From contig CANIBZ010000021.1 in the NCBI GenBank assembly GCA_947466425.1, positions 1 through 40,567 on the forward strand: DNA of 40,567 bases, read 5' to 3'. The position numbers and the translations under genes were made by a program. The notes beneath the pieces were generated by a model that did no database searches, was not told where the DNA came from, and was given only the letters and a program-made list of their open reading frames with translations. The stretch is from Flavobacteriales bacterium (GTDB taxonomy: Bacteria; Bacteroidota; Bacteroidia; Flavobacteriales_D; Sanyastnellaceae). Of the stretch, positions 16,216 to 23,790 are shown piece by piece. The stretch's first letter is position 1; each line of letters begins with the position of its first letter.

Positions 16216-17905
16216 TAAAACCCTTCTTTTTTTCTCGTTAATCGTTCTTGCTTCATGCGGAAGCAAAAAAGCTACTGTCGTAAGCGATGAAAATCACGCG
16301 AAGTTTCAACAGTATTTCTATGAAGGAGAGAAAGCGAAGATGGCGGGGAATTTTGAAATTGCCGTCAATTACTTCAATACCGCTCTCAAATATGAACAAG
16401 TGAGTGCGGCGCATTATGAAATTTCAAAATTGTGTTCTCAGCTTCCCAAATTTGAAAAAATGGGAAGGGACAATATCAAGCGTGCCGTGGAAATGGAGCC
16501 CACGAATTCTTGGTATTTGAAAGATCTTGGATACTATGAAATATATTCTGGCAATGTGAAAGAGGGTATCAAGTGCTTCGACTTAGCAGTAAAATACAGC
16601 GCGAATCCGGTACCGATTTTAGATGAATACCTAAATGTAATTGCAGACTACGATATAAATCAAGCTGTAATTGTTTTAGAACAATTAGCAGCTATTCAAG
16701 GAGAAGATGAAGATATTGCGCGCAGAAGGTTTGATCTACTGAGCTATCAGGGGAAATTCAAAGAGGCCGGAAAAGTTCTTGAAGATTTCGAAAAGAAGAA
16801 CAAGGTTGAGGATGCTTATTATTTTCATTTATTGGAATTTTATAGGGAGATGAAATTTGATAATGAGGCCAAGCAATGGTTAGCTCACATGAAAGAAGTA
16901 ATACCGAACAACGGTAAATTACTTTTGGAAGAAAGTAGTGAATTGGCCATTTTGGGTGAAGATGCAAAGAGTTATGAGTTGTTGAAGAAGTCTATTGCCT
17001 CTGGAGATTTAGGTTGGTCCGATGCAATAGATGTCTTGAATAAATACGAAGAGTTAGTAGACCAAGACAAAAAATTCGAGAAGCCACTTTGGGAAATTTT
17101 TGATTTAACCTTCAATCAATTTAAATCTGAATACCAATGTTTAGTTCAATTGTCATTTATTGCGAATCATCAAAACAAATTTGTTCGCCAAGAGGAAATG
17201 CTTGTTTTGGCTGTTTCTTTGTACAAAAGTGATGTCTTGGTTTGGCATTTTTTGTTGGGAAACCAAAAGCAATTGCGGAAGTGGAATGAATTGGTGAAAT
17301 TCGGAAATGAGGCCATCGAGCTTTTCCCGACGGACGCAGAGGTCTACTATTACACAGGTCTCGGATACTTGAAGCTACTTGATTATCCGAAGGCTATAGA
17401 GCTCCTAATCACCGGCAGAGATTTGGTAATTGATAGTCCCGAACTGCTTTCGCAGTTTTACTCTTCCTTGGGAAGTGCTTATTTTAAAACGAACAATTGG
17501 ATCGAATGCGAGAAGGCGTTCGAGCAGGCATTGATTCAAAATCCGGAGAATGCAACCGCGTTGAATAACTATGCTTATTACCTTGCTTTGAAAAAAATTC
17601 AGCTCGATAAAGCCATGGGAATTGTTCAGTATGCCGTTTCAATGCAACCCGACAATGCTATTTATTTAGATACGTATGGCTTCATATTGTTTCAGAAGAA
17701 GCAATACCAAGTTGCAGTTGTTGAATTGGAAAAAGCAGTGGAGCTGCTTTCTACAGACCACGAAATTTGGGAACATTTAGGAGACTCTTATTTCATGTTG
17801 GGAAATGAAGTAAAAGCAATGGAAAGTTGGAATAAGGCATTATTGTTGAATCCAACTCATTCGAAACTGAAAGAAAAAATTAACCAAAAGAAGTTCATTG
17901 AATAA
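16208..17905 (+). CDS. TPR-repeat lipoprotein
   Basis: A 565-residue lipoprotein. The signal ends LIVLASC with Cys17 as the lipidation site. The rest is almost all helical tetratricopeptide repeats, clear near the N-terminus (GEKAKMAGNFEIAVNYF) and strongest in the last 200 residues (SLGSAYFKTNNWIECEKAFEQAL, YAYYLALKKIQLDKAM, HLGDSYFMLGNEVKAMESW). TPR proteins are scaffolds, so this one probably organises an outer-membrane or periplasmic complex with its neighbours DUF4292 and the EnvC-like protein. The ATG at 16208 lies inside the nucleotidyltransferase gene with an 8-base overlap; a longer frame opening at 16169 lacks a signal peptide and is rejected. It is not the much larger gliding TPR lipoprotein SprE/PorW. 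Confidence 0.85.
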   Translation: MINKTLLFFSLIVLASCGSKKATVVSDENHAKFQQYFYEGEKAKMAGNFEIAVNYFNTALKYEQVSAAHYEISKLCSQLPKFEKMGRDNIKRAVEMEPTNSWYLKDLGYYEIYSGNVKEGIKCFDLAVKYSANPVPILDEYLNVIADYDINQAVIVLEQLAAIQGEDEDIARRRFDLLSYQGKFKEAGKVLEDFEKKNKVEDAYYFHLLEFYREMKFDNEAKQWLAHMKEVIPNNGKLLLEESSELAILGEDAKSYELLKKSIASGDLGWSDAIDVLNKYEELVDQDKKFEKPLWEIFDLTFNQFKSEYQCLVQLSFIANHQNKFVRQEEMLVLAVSLYKSDVLVWHFLLGNQKQLRKWNELVKFGNEAIELFPTDAEVYYYTGLGYLKLLDYPKAIELLITGRDLVIDSPELLSQFYSSLGSAYFKTNNWIECEKAFEQALIQNPENATALNNYAYYLALKKIQLDKAMGIVQYAVSMQPDNAIYLDTYGFILFQKKQYQVAVVELEKAVELLSTDHEIWEHLGDSYFMLGNEVKAMESWNKALLLNPTHSKLKEKINQKKFIE

Positions 17906-18767
17906 GTATCTCTTCATTCTCCTTGTTCCGGTTTTGTTTTCTTGTAAAAGCAAGGAAGTTATTGTTACGCAAGAACCGCTGAAGGAAAGGTCACAAGCTT
18001 TTTTAATTCGTCATATAGATAAAAATAAATTCGACTTTGAATGGTTGGGTATGAAGCTCGATGCAGAGTTTACCAACGGTGACGATCAGCAAGGGTTCAA
18101 AGCCACTGTTCGTATGCGAAAGGATAGTGCGGTTTCGGTAAGTGTAAGTCCAGCGCTAGGTATTGAAGTCTTACGTCTGATCGTGGACAAAGACAGCTTG
18201 AAAATGGTTTCGGATATTCCTGGTGACAGGTATGTGTTTCTTGGATCAGTAGACCAATTGAGTGATTTGGCAAAAATTGATTTGGATTTATCTACGTTGC
18301 AAGATTTGCTCATAGGAAATCCAATAGGATTAAGTCGTGAGGAAGGAAAGATGAAAAGCGGAATTGAATTACAGGATGTAGAATATTACACCTTGGTTTC
18401 GCGATTGTCTCGGCGGGTGAGAAGAGCAACGGAGAGCCAAGATTCGTTGTCGAATCATGAAGGAAGAAGAATATCCAAACGACTTGAAGACAATGATTGG
18501 ATCTCTTCGAAATTCTGGATTGAATCGAATAATTATAAAATAGTGAAATGCGAACTAACGGATATTCGAACTAGGCGAATGGTTCAGATAAATTATTCCG
18601 ATTTTGATGAGGAAGACCTTTCCCATTATCCGCATAAATGTAATATTCAAATCGATGACATAAAGGGAAAGACATCGCTCGACTTTAGAATCATTCGATT
18701 GAACACACAGAATCATTACGATTTCTCGTTCGACTATGACAAGGACTATCCAATTAAACGGAAATAG
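17898..18767 (+). CDS. DUF4292 family lipoprotein (TTG start)
   Basis: A 289-residue lipoprotein with signal MNKYLFILLVPVLFSC (Cys16). The mature region has the mixed beta-strand pattern of the Bacteroidota family DUF4292: GMKLDAEF, KDSAVSVSVSPALGIEVLRL, LLIGNPIG, and a C-terminal TSLDFRIIRLNTQ. The position between a TPR lipoprotein and an EnvC/M23-like protein is the arrangement I associate with this family in Flavobacteriales. Function is not established. A role in binding or carrying a lipid or lipoprotein, by analogy with LolA/LolB-like folds, is a hypothesis. The start is TTG, overlapping the TPR stop by 8 bases; no ATG in this frame preserves the signal peptide. Confidence 0.8.
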   Translation: MNKYLFILLVPVLFSCKSKEVIVTQEPLKERSQAFLIRHIDKNKFDFEWLGMKLDAEFTNGDDQQGFKATVRMRKDSAVSVSVSPALGIEVLRLIVDKDSLKMVSDIPGDRYVFLGSVDQLSDLAKIDLDLSTLQDLLIGNPIGLSREEGKMKSGIELQDVEYYTLVSRLSRRVRRATESQDSLSNHEGRRISKRLEDNDWISSKFWIESNNYKIVKCELTDIRTRRMVQINYSDFDEEDLSHYPHKCNIQIDDIKGKTSLDFRIIRLNTQNHYDFSFDYDKDYPIKRK

Positions 18768-18769
18768 GC

Positions 18770-20185
18770 ATGAATAAGCTGAATAAATCACATGTTTCTT
18801 ATAGCCTTCTGGTGTTAATTCTTGTTTGTTCTGGAATTACTTTTCAATGGGTATTTGCCCAAACTAAGAAGGCCGAACTTACATCTAGGAGAACAGAGTT
18901 AAACAGCGAAATAGCACGAACGAAGCTTCTTATTAAAGAGTATCAGACAGATCAGCGCAATGCTTCTGCAGAACTTACTTTGTTGAACGAACAAATTCGT
19001 TTGCGGGAAGAGTTAATTCAATCCATCAATTCTGAAGTGGGCGCAATTGACGGGGAAATACAAGCAGGAGAGGGTCGTGTGGGTGAATTGGATAGTACTA
19101 TTCAAGATTTGAAAGCAGAGTATGCGAAAATGATTTACAACAGCTACAAGCAGCGCTCATCTTACTCGAAGATAGCTTTCATACTTTCATCAACTGATTT
19201 CTTTCAAGCTCTAAAGCGTGTTCAACTCTTGAAGCAATATGCCGAAAGTAGAAAATTTCATTCGCAACAAATGAAAAATGCGCAGTTGGAAATTGCCGAA
19301 AACATTTCCATGTTGGAAGGAAATAAGCAAACGAAATTGACTTTATCGAGCGACGAACAAAACGAAAGAAATGAGATTGCATTGAACAAATCTGAACAAC
19401 AGAAAAAGCTTGAGTTTTTGAAGACGGAGGAAGGTAAGTTACGCGAAGTTCAACGTGAGAAAGAATTGGAACGCCGACAATTGACCGCTAAAATTGAAGA
19501 AGTTGTAAGGCAAGAAATTGCCGCTGAAAATGAACGCATGCGCAAGAAGGAAGCCGAAAAGGCACGACTTGCTGAGGAAAAGAAAAAGGAGGAAGAACGC
19601 AGGTTAGCAGCCAACGCGAAGGCCTCAAGTAACGCATCTGCCAGTGCTTCTGGGTCCTCAACACCCGTTAAAACCATTACTCCGGCACCGGTAATTACAA
19701 CGCCGAAGCCAGCGGAAAAGGTTACTCCGAAAATTGAAAGTGCACCTGAAGTTGTATTGGCAAGCACGGTCTTTGAGCAGAATAAAGGAAGCTTGCCATG
19801 GCCGGTTTCATCCGGAGCTATTGGCTCTAAGTTTGGAAAGCACGCCCATGAATCCATTTCTGGAATTGAAGTGAACAACAAGGGGGTGGATTTTATTACT
19901 TCCGCTAACGCCGAAATTTATTCAGTTTTCAGCGGAACCGTAACAAGCGTATTCAATATTCAAGGGGCTGGAATGAATGTTATTGTGACACACGGGGCCT
20001 ATAAAACGGTATACAGCGGTTTACAAAACGCAGCTGTGGCTGTAGGAACCAAAGTGAATGCGAAGGATAAAATAGGAACTGTAGCCGACAATGGCGAGGG
20101 CTATGTCTTACACTTCGAATTGGGAAAAGTTTCCGAGGCCGGTTGGGTTCCGCAAAACCCGGAGCTATGGTTGAAGAGACGTTAG
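18770..20185 (+). CDS. EnvC-like murein hydrolase activator, degenerate LytM (M23) domain
   Basis: A 471-residue exported protein. A signal or anchor segment (about 10-31) is followed by long coiled coils at about 35-130 and 170-285, an Ala/Ser/Pro/Thr-rich linker, and a C-terminal LytM domain at about 345-460. The zinc site is broken: the HxxxD histidine is Asn370 (NKGVD) and the first His of the HxH pair is Val446, while Asp374 and His448 remain. E. coli EnvC has the same layout and is likewise inactive as an enzyme; it activates amidases at the division site. This protein therefore probably activates a separate N-acetylmuramoyl-L-alanine amidase, not present here. It ends 3 bases from the convergent dioxygenase gene. 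Confidence 0.88.
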   Translation: MNKLNKSHVSYSLLVLILVCSGITFQWVFAQTKKAELTSRRTELNSEIARTKLLIKEYQTDQRNASAELTLLNEQIRLREELIQSINSEVGAIDGEIQAGEGRVGELDSTIQDLKAEYAKMIYNSYKQRSSYSKIAFILSSTDFFQALKRVQLLKQYAESRKFHSQQMKNAQLEIAENISMLEGNKQTKLTLSSDEQNERNEIALNKSEQQKKLEFLKTEEGKLREVQREKELERRQLTAKIEEVVRQEIAAENERMRKKEAEKARLAEEKKKEEERRLAANAKASSNASASASGSSTPVKTITPAPVITTPKPAEKVTPKIESAPEVVLASTVFEQNKGSLPWPVSSGAIGSKFGKHAHESISGIEVNNKGVDFITSANAEIYSVFSGTVTSVFNIQGAGMNVIVTHGAYKTVYSGLQNAAVAVGTKVNAKDKIGTVADNGEGYVLHFELGKVSEAGWVPQNPELWLKRR

Positions 20186-20188
20186 TAA

Positions 20189-20716
20189 TTAAACGAATTT
20201 AGGATCCGTTTCCATCAAGTGTCCGCAGGATTTGCACGTTCTCATTTCTTCACTTCCGTAAAATTCTTTGAAGCGAGGAAGGAAATCTTTTTCAATATTT
20301 TCCAAAACGAAATAGGTTTCGTGAAGGGGTTGATTACACTTTTCACAGAACCATAAAAGTCCGTCTTTTAATTCGCGATCTGCACGCTTCACTTCGATTA
20401 CTATTCCAACTGTACCTTCTCCTCTGCGCGGTTGGTGAGGAGTTCTAGGAGGTAGCAAAAACATTTCCCCTTCCTTCACTTCAATATCTATGGCCTTCCC
20501 ATCTTCCTGAACACCGATCATAACGCTACCTTCAATTTGAAAAAACCATTCTTCAGTTTCGTTGAAGTGATAGTCTTTGCGCGCGTTTGGTCCACCAACG
20601 ATCATGATCACGTAGTCTTCCGATTCAACATAAAGATTTTTATTTCCAACGGGTGGTTGAAGTAAATTTCTGTTTTCTTCTATCCATTTTTTTAAGTTGA
20701 AAGGTCTGCGAATCAT
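20189..20716 (-). CDS. nbaC: 3-hydroxyanthranilate 3,4-dioxygenase
   Basis: A 175-residue cupin. The catalytic Fe(II) ligands are His50, Glu56 and His94 (DYHFNETEEW, PRTPHQPRR), with Arg46 placed to hold the substrate. A C-terminal rubredoxin-like site has two CxxC pairs, Cys124/Cys127 and Cys161/Cys164, as in the structurally known bacterial enzymes. It opens the ring of 3-hydroxyanthranilate to give the precursor of quinolinate, for de novo NAD synthesis from tryptophan or for tryptophan breakdown. No other kynurenine-pathway gene is in the window. The start at 20716 overlaps the GGGP synthase stop as ATGA; the longer reading from 20806 would overlap that gene by 94 bases and is rejected. 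Confidence 0.93.
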   Translation of the reverse strand: MIRRPFNLKKWIEENRNLLQPPVGNKNLYVESEDYVIMIVGGPNARKDYHFNETEEWFFQIEGSVMIGVQEDGKAIDIEVKEGEMFLLPPRTPHQPRRGEGTVGIVIEVKRADRELKDGLLWFCEKCNQPLHETYFVLENIEKDFLPRFKEFYGSEEMRTCKSCGHLMETDPKFV

Positions 20717-21447
20717 AAGGCGTTCAATTTTTGTATTTCGAAAAGTATTTCTGGATTCTGTTCTACTGCGGTTCCCATAACTACAACATCTGCACCGGCT
20801 TGCCATGCAGCATGCGCTTGTTGTTCATTTACAATTCCGCCACCAACAATTAAGGGAAGTTGCGTGGTTTTTTTCACGGCGTAAATCAACTCTTGTGAAA
20901 CCGGGAAATCGGCCCCACTTCCAGTGTCTAAATAAAAACATCTGAGTCCTAAGTACTTCCCTGCAAGCGCAGTTGCCGCGGCTACTTCGGGTTTGTCATT
21001 TGGAAGAGGCACGGTCTGACTGACGTAAATAGCTGTTGTGGTATTTCCCCCATTCACTAACATGTATCCGGTTGGAATGACTTCTTGTTTCCATTCGTGC
21101 AAATAGGGAGCAGATACAACTTGATGTCCGATGAGGTATTCCGCATTTCTTCCAGATATCAACGAAAGAAAAAGTGTAGCGTCAACGTGCTTCGTTAATT
21201 GTAAAGGATGACCAGGAAAAAGCACAAGAGGCAAAGGACAAGTCGCGCGTAAATGTTCTACACGGTCGTTGAAATCTGACGCCGCATTCAAGCTACCACC
21301 CACTAATAAAAAATCTACTCCGGCTGCCTTAAATAAAGCTCCTTGTTGTTTGGCGTTTTCACTGTTCCATTTATCTGGATCAATAAGAACGGCCAATTGT
21401 TTCTTCTTGGAATGAAGCAACAATTCTATTTTTCCGGCAGGGGTCAT
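20713..21447 (-). CDS. Geranylgeranylglyceryl phosphate synthase (GGGP synthase, PcrB-related)
   Basis: A 244-residue TIM barrel. Family motifs are LIDPDK (21-26), LVGGS (48-52), SLISGRN (95-101), YLDTGSGAD (172-180), VGGGI (201-205) and MGTAVEQ (224-230) in the phosphate-binding loops. The family ethers sn-glycerol 1-phosphate to geranylgeranyl diphosphate, the first committed step of archaeal lipids; Bacteroidota homologues have been shown to be active, but their final product in the cell is unclear. The ATG lies four bases after an exact -7 box. It is downstream of rel and overlaps the dioxygenase gene by 4 bases. The source of glycerol 1-phosphate is not encoded in this window. Confidence 0.92.
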   Translation of the reverse strand: MTPAGKIELLLHSKKKQLAVLIDPDKWNSENAKQQGALFKAAGVDFLLVGGSLNAASDFNDRVEHLRATCPLPLVLFPGHPLQLTKHVDATLFLSLISGRNAEYLIGHQVVSAPYLHEWKQEVIPTGYMLVNGGNTTTAIYVSQTVPLPNDKPEVAAATALAGKYLGLRCFYLDTGSGADFPVSQELIYAVKKTTQLPLIVGGGIVNEQQAHAAWQAGADVVVMGTAVEQNPEILFEIQKLNAL

Positions 21448-21451
21448 GTTT

Positions 21452-21459
21452 CAAAAATA
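21452..21459 (-). promoter_or_regulatory. -7 promoter box of the GGGP synthase-dioxygenase pair
   Basis: On the minus strand this reads TATTTTTG, an exact TAnnTTTG match, four bases before the ATG at 21447. A TTTG within the 3' end of rel (21482-21485) lies 22 bases upstream, a little further than ideal for the -33 box. Confidence 0.55.
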
Positions 21460-21476
21460 CGAAAGATGAAGATGCT

Positions 21477-23693
21477 TTAAGCAAATTCACTTTCAATACG
21501 ATCGACCGTTAAGACGCCATCGACATCTTTAAGGTTTTTTATCAAATGATTTAAATGCTCTGTATCGTGCACCAGCACTACCATTTTTCCTTCGAATATG
21601 CCGTCACGGGCTTCAAACGAAATAGCCCGCATATTCACGTTCATGTCGGTTGAAATGATATTTGTTATTTTCTGAACCAGACCCACGTCGTCTGTCCCAG
21701 AGAACTTCAATCCTACTTCGAACTGAACCAAATCGTTGCTGCTCCATTTTGCTTTAATCACGCGGTAAGCGTATTTGCTCATGAGCTCTTGGGCATTCGG
21801 ACAGTTCGTTCGGTGTATTTTAATTCCTTCTGACACTGTAATAAAACCGAATACTTCATCGCCTGGTATTGGGCTGCAACAGACAGATAAACTGAAATCC
21901 ACTGTTTGCTTGTCATCTCCAATAAGCACGGTGTCTCCGGTTGAAGGAGCAGTAGTGACAATGCGCGTAATTTCTTCGTGTTTCTCCTGTGTGATCTTGT
22001 CGAATCGAATACGGTCGGCTTCAACGGTATGTGGTTTTAGCTTCTTTAATTCAATTCTACCCTTTGCAATTTTGTAATAGAAATCGATAGCTGTTACACA
22101 TTGGTATGCTCGAACAAACTCATCAATGTTCTTACTTCCCCAAGTAATTTTTAGTGAGTTAAAACGGCGCTTCAACATTTCCTTTCCTTCTTCGGAAATT
22201 TGTTTCTTCTCTTCTTTTAGAGCCGTTTTTATTTTTTGACGTGCGGAAGCGGTGATGACAATGTTCAACCAATCTTCTTTTGGACGTTGTTTTTTTGAAG
22301 TTAAAATTTCAACCTGATCACCGCTGCTAAGCTTGTAGCTCAGCGGCTCAAGTTTGTGGTTAACCTTCGCTCCAATGCACTGGTGTCCTATCTGCGAGTG
22401 AATGAGAAAGGCGAAGTCTAGCGTGGTTGAACCAACCGGAAGCGTCTTCAAATCGCCGCTTGGTGTGAAAACATAAATCTCTTCGCTGAAAAGTGAAAGT
22501 TTGAAGTTGTCTATGAATTCAATTGCGTTATCGCTTGGTGCTTCAAGCACATCTCTAATTTGTCCGAGCCATTTGTCGAGTTTGCTTTCCGGACTTTCCA
22601 CAGCGTCTTTGTACTTCCAATGTGCGGCGTAGCCTTTTTCGGAAATGTCATCCATGCGTTCACTTCGAATCTGAACTTCCACCCACTTCCCGGTTGGAGA
22701 CATCACTGTGGTGTGAAGTGACTCGTAGCCGCTGCTTTTCGGAATGCTTATCCAATCGCGCAGACGTTCAGGGCTAGGCTGATAGAAATCTGTAACAACA
22801 GAATACACGCGCCAGCAATCTGTTTTCTCCATTTCTGGAGGAGTCTTTAAAATAATTCGAATGGCGAAGAGGTCATAGATCTCTTCAAACGCGACACCTT
22901 TTTGATGAATCTTGTTGTAGATGCTGAAGATGCTTTTCGTTCGGCTTTTGATTTCGTAGATCAATCCTTGCTCATCGAGTGCTCTGCGAATAGGCAGCGT
23001 GAATTGATTGATGAATCGGGTACGAACGGCTTGTGTCTTTTGAAGTTTTGTTACAATCTCGTCGTAGGCCTCGGGATCGGTAAACTTCAAACTCAAATCT
23101 TCAAGCTCTGTTTTAATGTTATACAGTCCAAGTCGATGGGCGAGTGGCGCATACATGAAAAGTGTTTCGCTTGCAATTTTCAATTGCTTGTCTCTTCGCA
23201 TGTGATCGAGCGTGCGCATGTTGTGCAGACGGTCGGCGAGTTTGATCAGAATCACGCGCACGTCGTCTGACAGCGTCAGAAGCATCTTGCGAAAGTTCTC
23301 GGCCTGATCGCTAGAGCTCAAGTCTGCAACGCCGGAAATCTTTGTCAGGCCGTCGATAATAACGCGTTCTTTTTTTCCGAACTGGCGTTGGATATCGTCG
23401 AGCGTTATTTCCGTGTCTTCGACCGTATCGTGCAGCAGTGCGCAGACGATGCTCATGGTGTCGAGGCCCAGTTCTTCTGCTGCAATTTTTGCGACGGCAA
23501 TGGGGTGGTAGATGTAGGGTTCTCCGCTCTTGCGACGCATGTCTTTGTGGGCATCTACGGAAAGCTCGAAGGCTTTCCTAATCCGCGCACGATCGGCTCG
23601 GGTTTTCGAGCGGTAACAAACGCGTAAGAGTGCGCGGTATCTGCGAAGGATCTCGCGATTCTCTTCTTCTAAATCAATTTCTATTTTCGCCAT
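21477..23693 (-). CDS. rel: Bifunctional (p)ppGpp synthetase/hydrolase, Rel/SpoT type
   Basis: A 738-residue stringent-response enzyme. The HD hydrolase domain has His63, His88/Asp89 (LLHDTVED) and Asp154 (KLADRLHNMRT). The synthetase domain has RTKS at 251-254, which fits the positively charged RxKD-type loop of bifunctional enzymes rather than the acidic loop of RelA, plus YDLFAIR with Asp274, GYESLHT and EVQIRS with Glu339. A TGS domain lies at about 405-467 and an ACT domain at about 660-738. Both activities look intact. It senses starvation, at ribosomes in known relatives. GGGP synthase lies 29 bases downstream with its own promoter box. The gene is divergent from the RemB-like gene. 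Confidence 0.96.
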   Translation of the reverse strand: MAKIEIDLEEENREILRRYRALLRVCYRSKTRADRARIRKAFELSVDAHKDMRRKSGEPYIYHPIAVAKIAAEELGLDTMSIVCALLHDTVEDTEITLDDIQRQFGKKERVIIDGLTKISGVADLSSSDQAENFRKMLLTLSDDVRVILIKLADRLHNMRTLDHMRRDKQLKIASETLFMYAPLAHRLGLYNIKTELEDLSLKFTDPEAYDEIVTKLQKTQAVRTRFINQFTLPIRRALDEQGLIYEIKSRTKSIFSIYNKIHQKGVAFEEIYDLFAIRIILKTPPEMEKTDCWRVYSVVTDFYQPSPERLRDWISIPKSSGYESLHTTVMSPTGKWVEVQIRSERMDDISEKGYAAHWKYKDAVESPESKLDKWLGQIRDVLEAPSDNAIEFIDNFKLSLFSEEIYVFTPSGDLKTLPVGSTTLDFAFLIHSQIGHQCIGAKVNHKLEPLSYKLSSGDQVEILTSKKQRPKEDWLNIVITASARQKIKTALKEEKKQISEEGKEMLKRRFNSLKITWGSKNIDEFVRAYQCVTAIDFYYKIAKGRIELKKLKPHTVEADRIRFDKITQEKHEEITRIVTTAPSTGDTVLIGDDKQTVDFSLSVCCSPIPGDEVFGFITVSEGIKIHRTNCPNAQELMSKYAYRVIKAKWSSNDLVQFEVGLKFSGTDDVGLVQKITNIISTDMNVNMRAISFEARDGIFEGKMVVLVHDTEHLNHLIKNLKDVDGVLTVDRIESEFA

Positions 23694-23790
23694 AACATCA
23701 CAAATTAAAGGCTATTCTTTCAACATAAAATTGTGAAACTTATTACCTATTAACAATGCATGTTTTGAAAGACTGTTCTATCTTCCCCTC

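Noticed and set aside
19450-19881. 143-residue open frame antisense to the EnvC-like gene
   Set aside because: It is Ser/Phe/Ala low-complexity produced by the Lys/Glu-rich coiled coil on the other strand, with no family resemblance.
20717-20806. N-terminal extension of the dioxygenase (starts MASRCRCC)
   Set aside because: It lies entirely within the GGGP synthase gene in another frame; the ATG at 20716 gives a standard-length enzyme with an ATGA overlap.
22902-23270. 122-residue open frame antisense to rel
   Set aside because: It is the complement of conserved HD and synthetase codons, with no independent motif.
23779-23786. TATCTTCC as a -7 box for the RemB-like gene
   Set aside because: Two mismatches, and the nearest TTTG is only 11 bases upstream.
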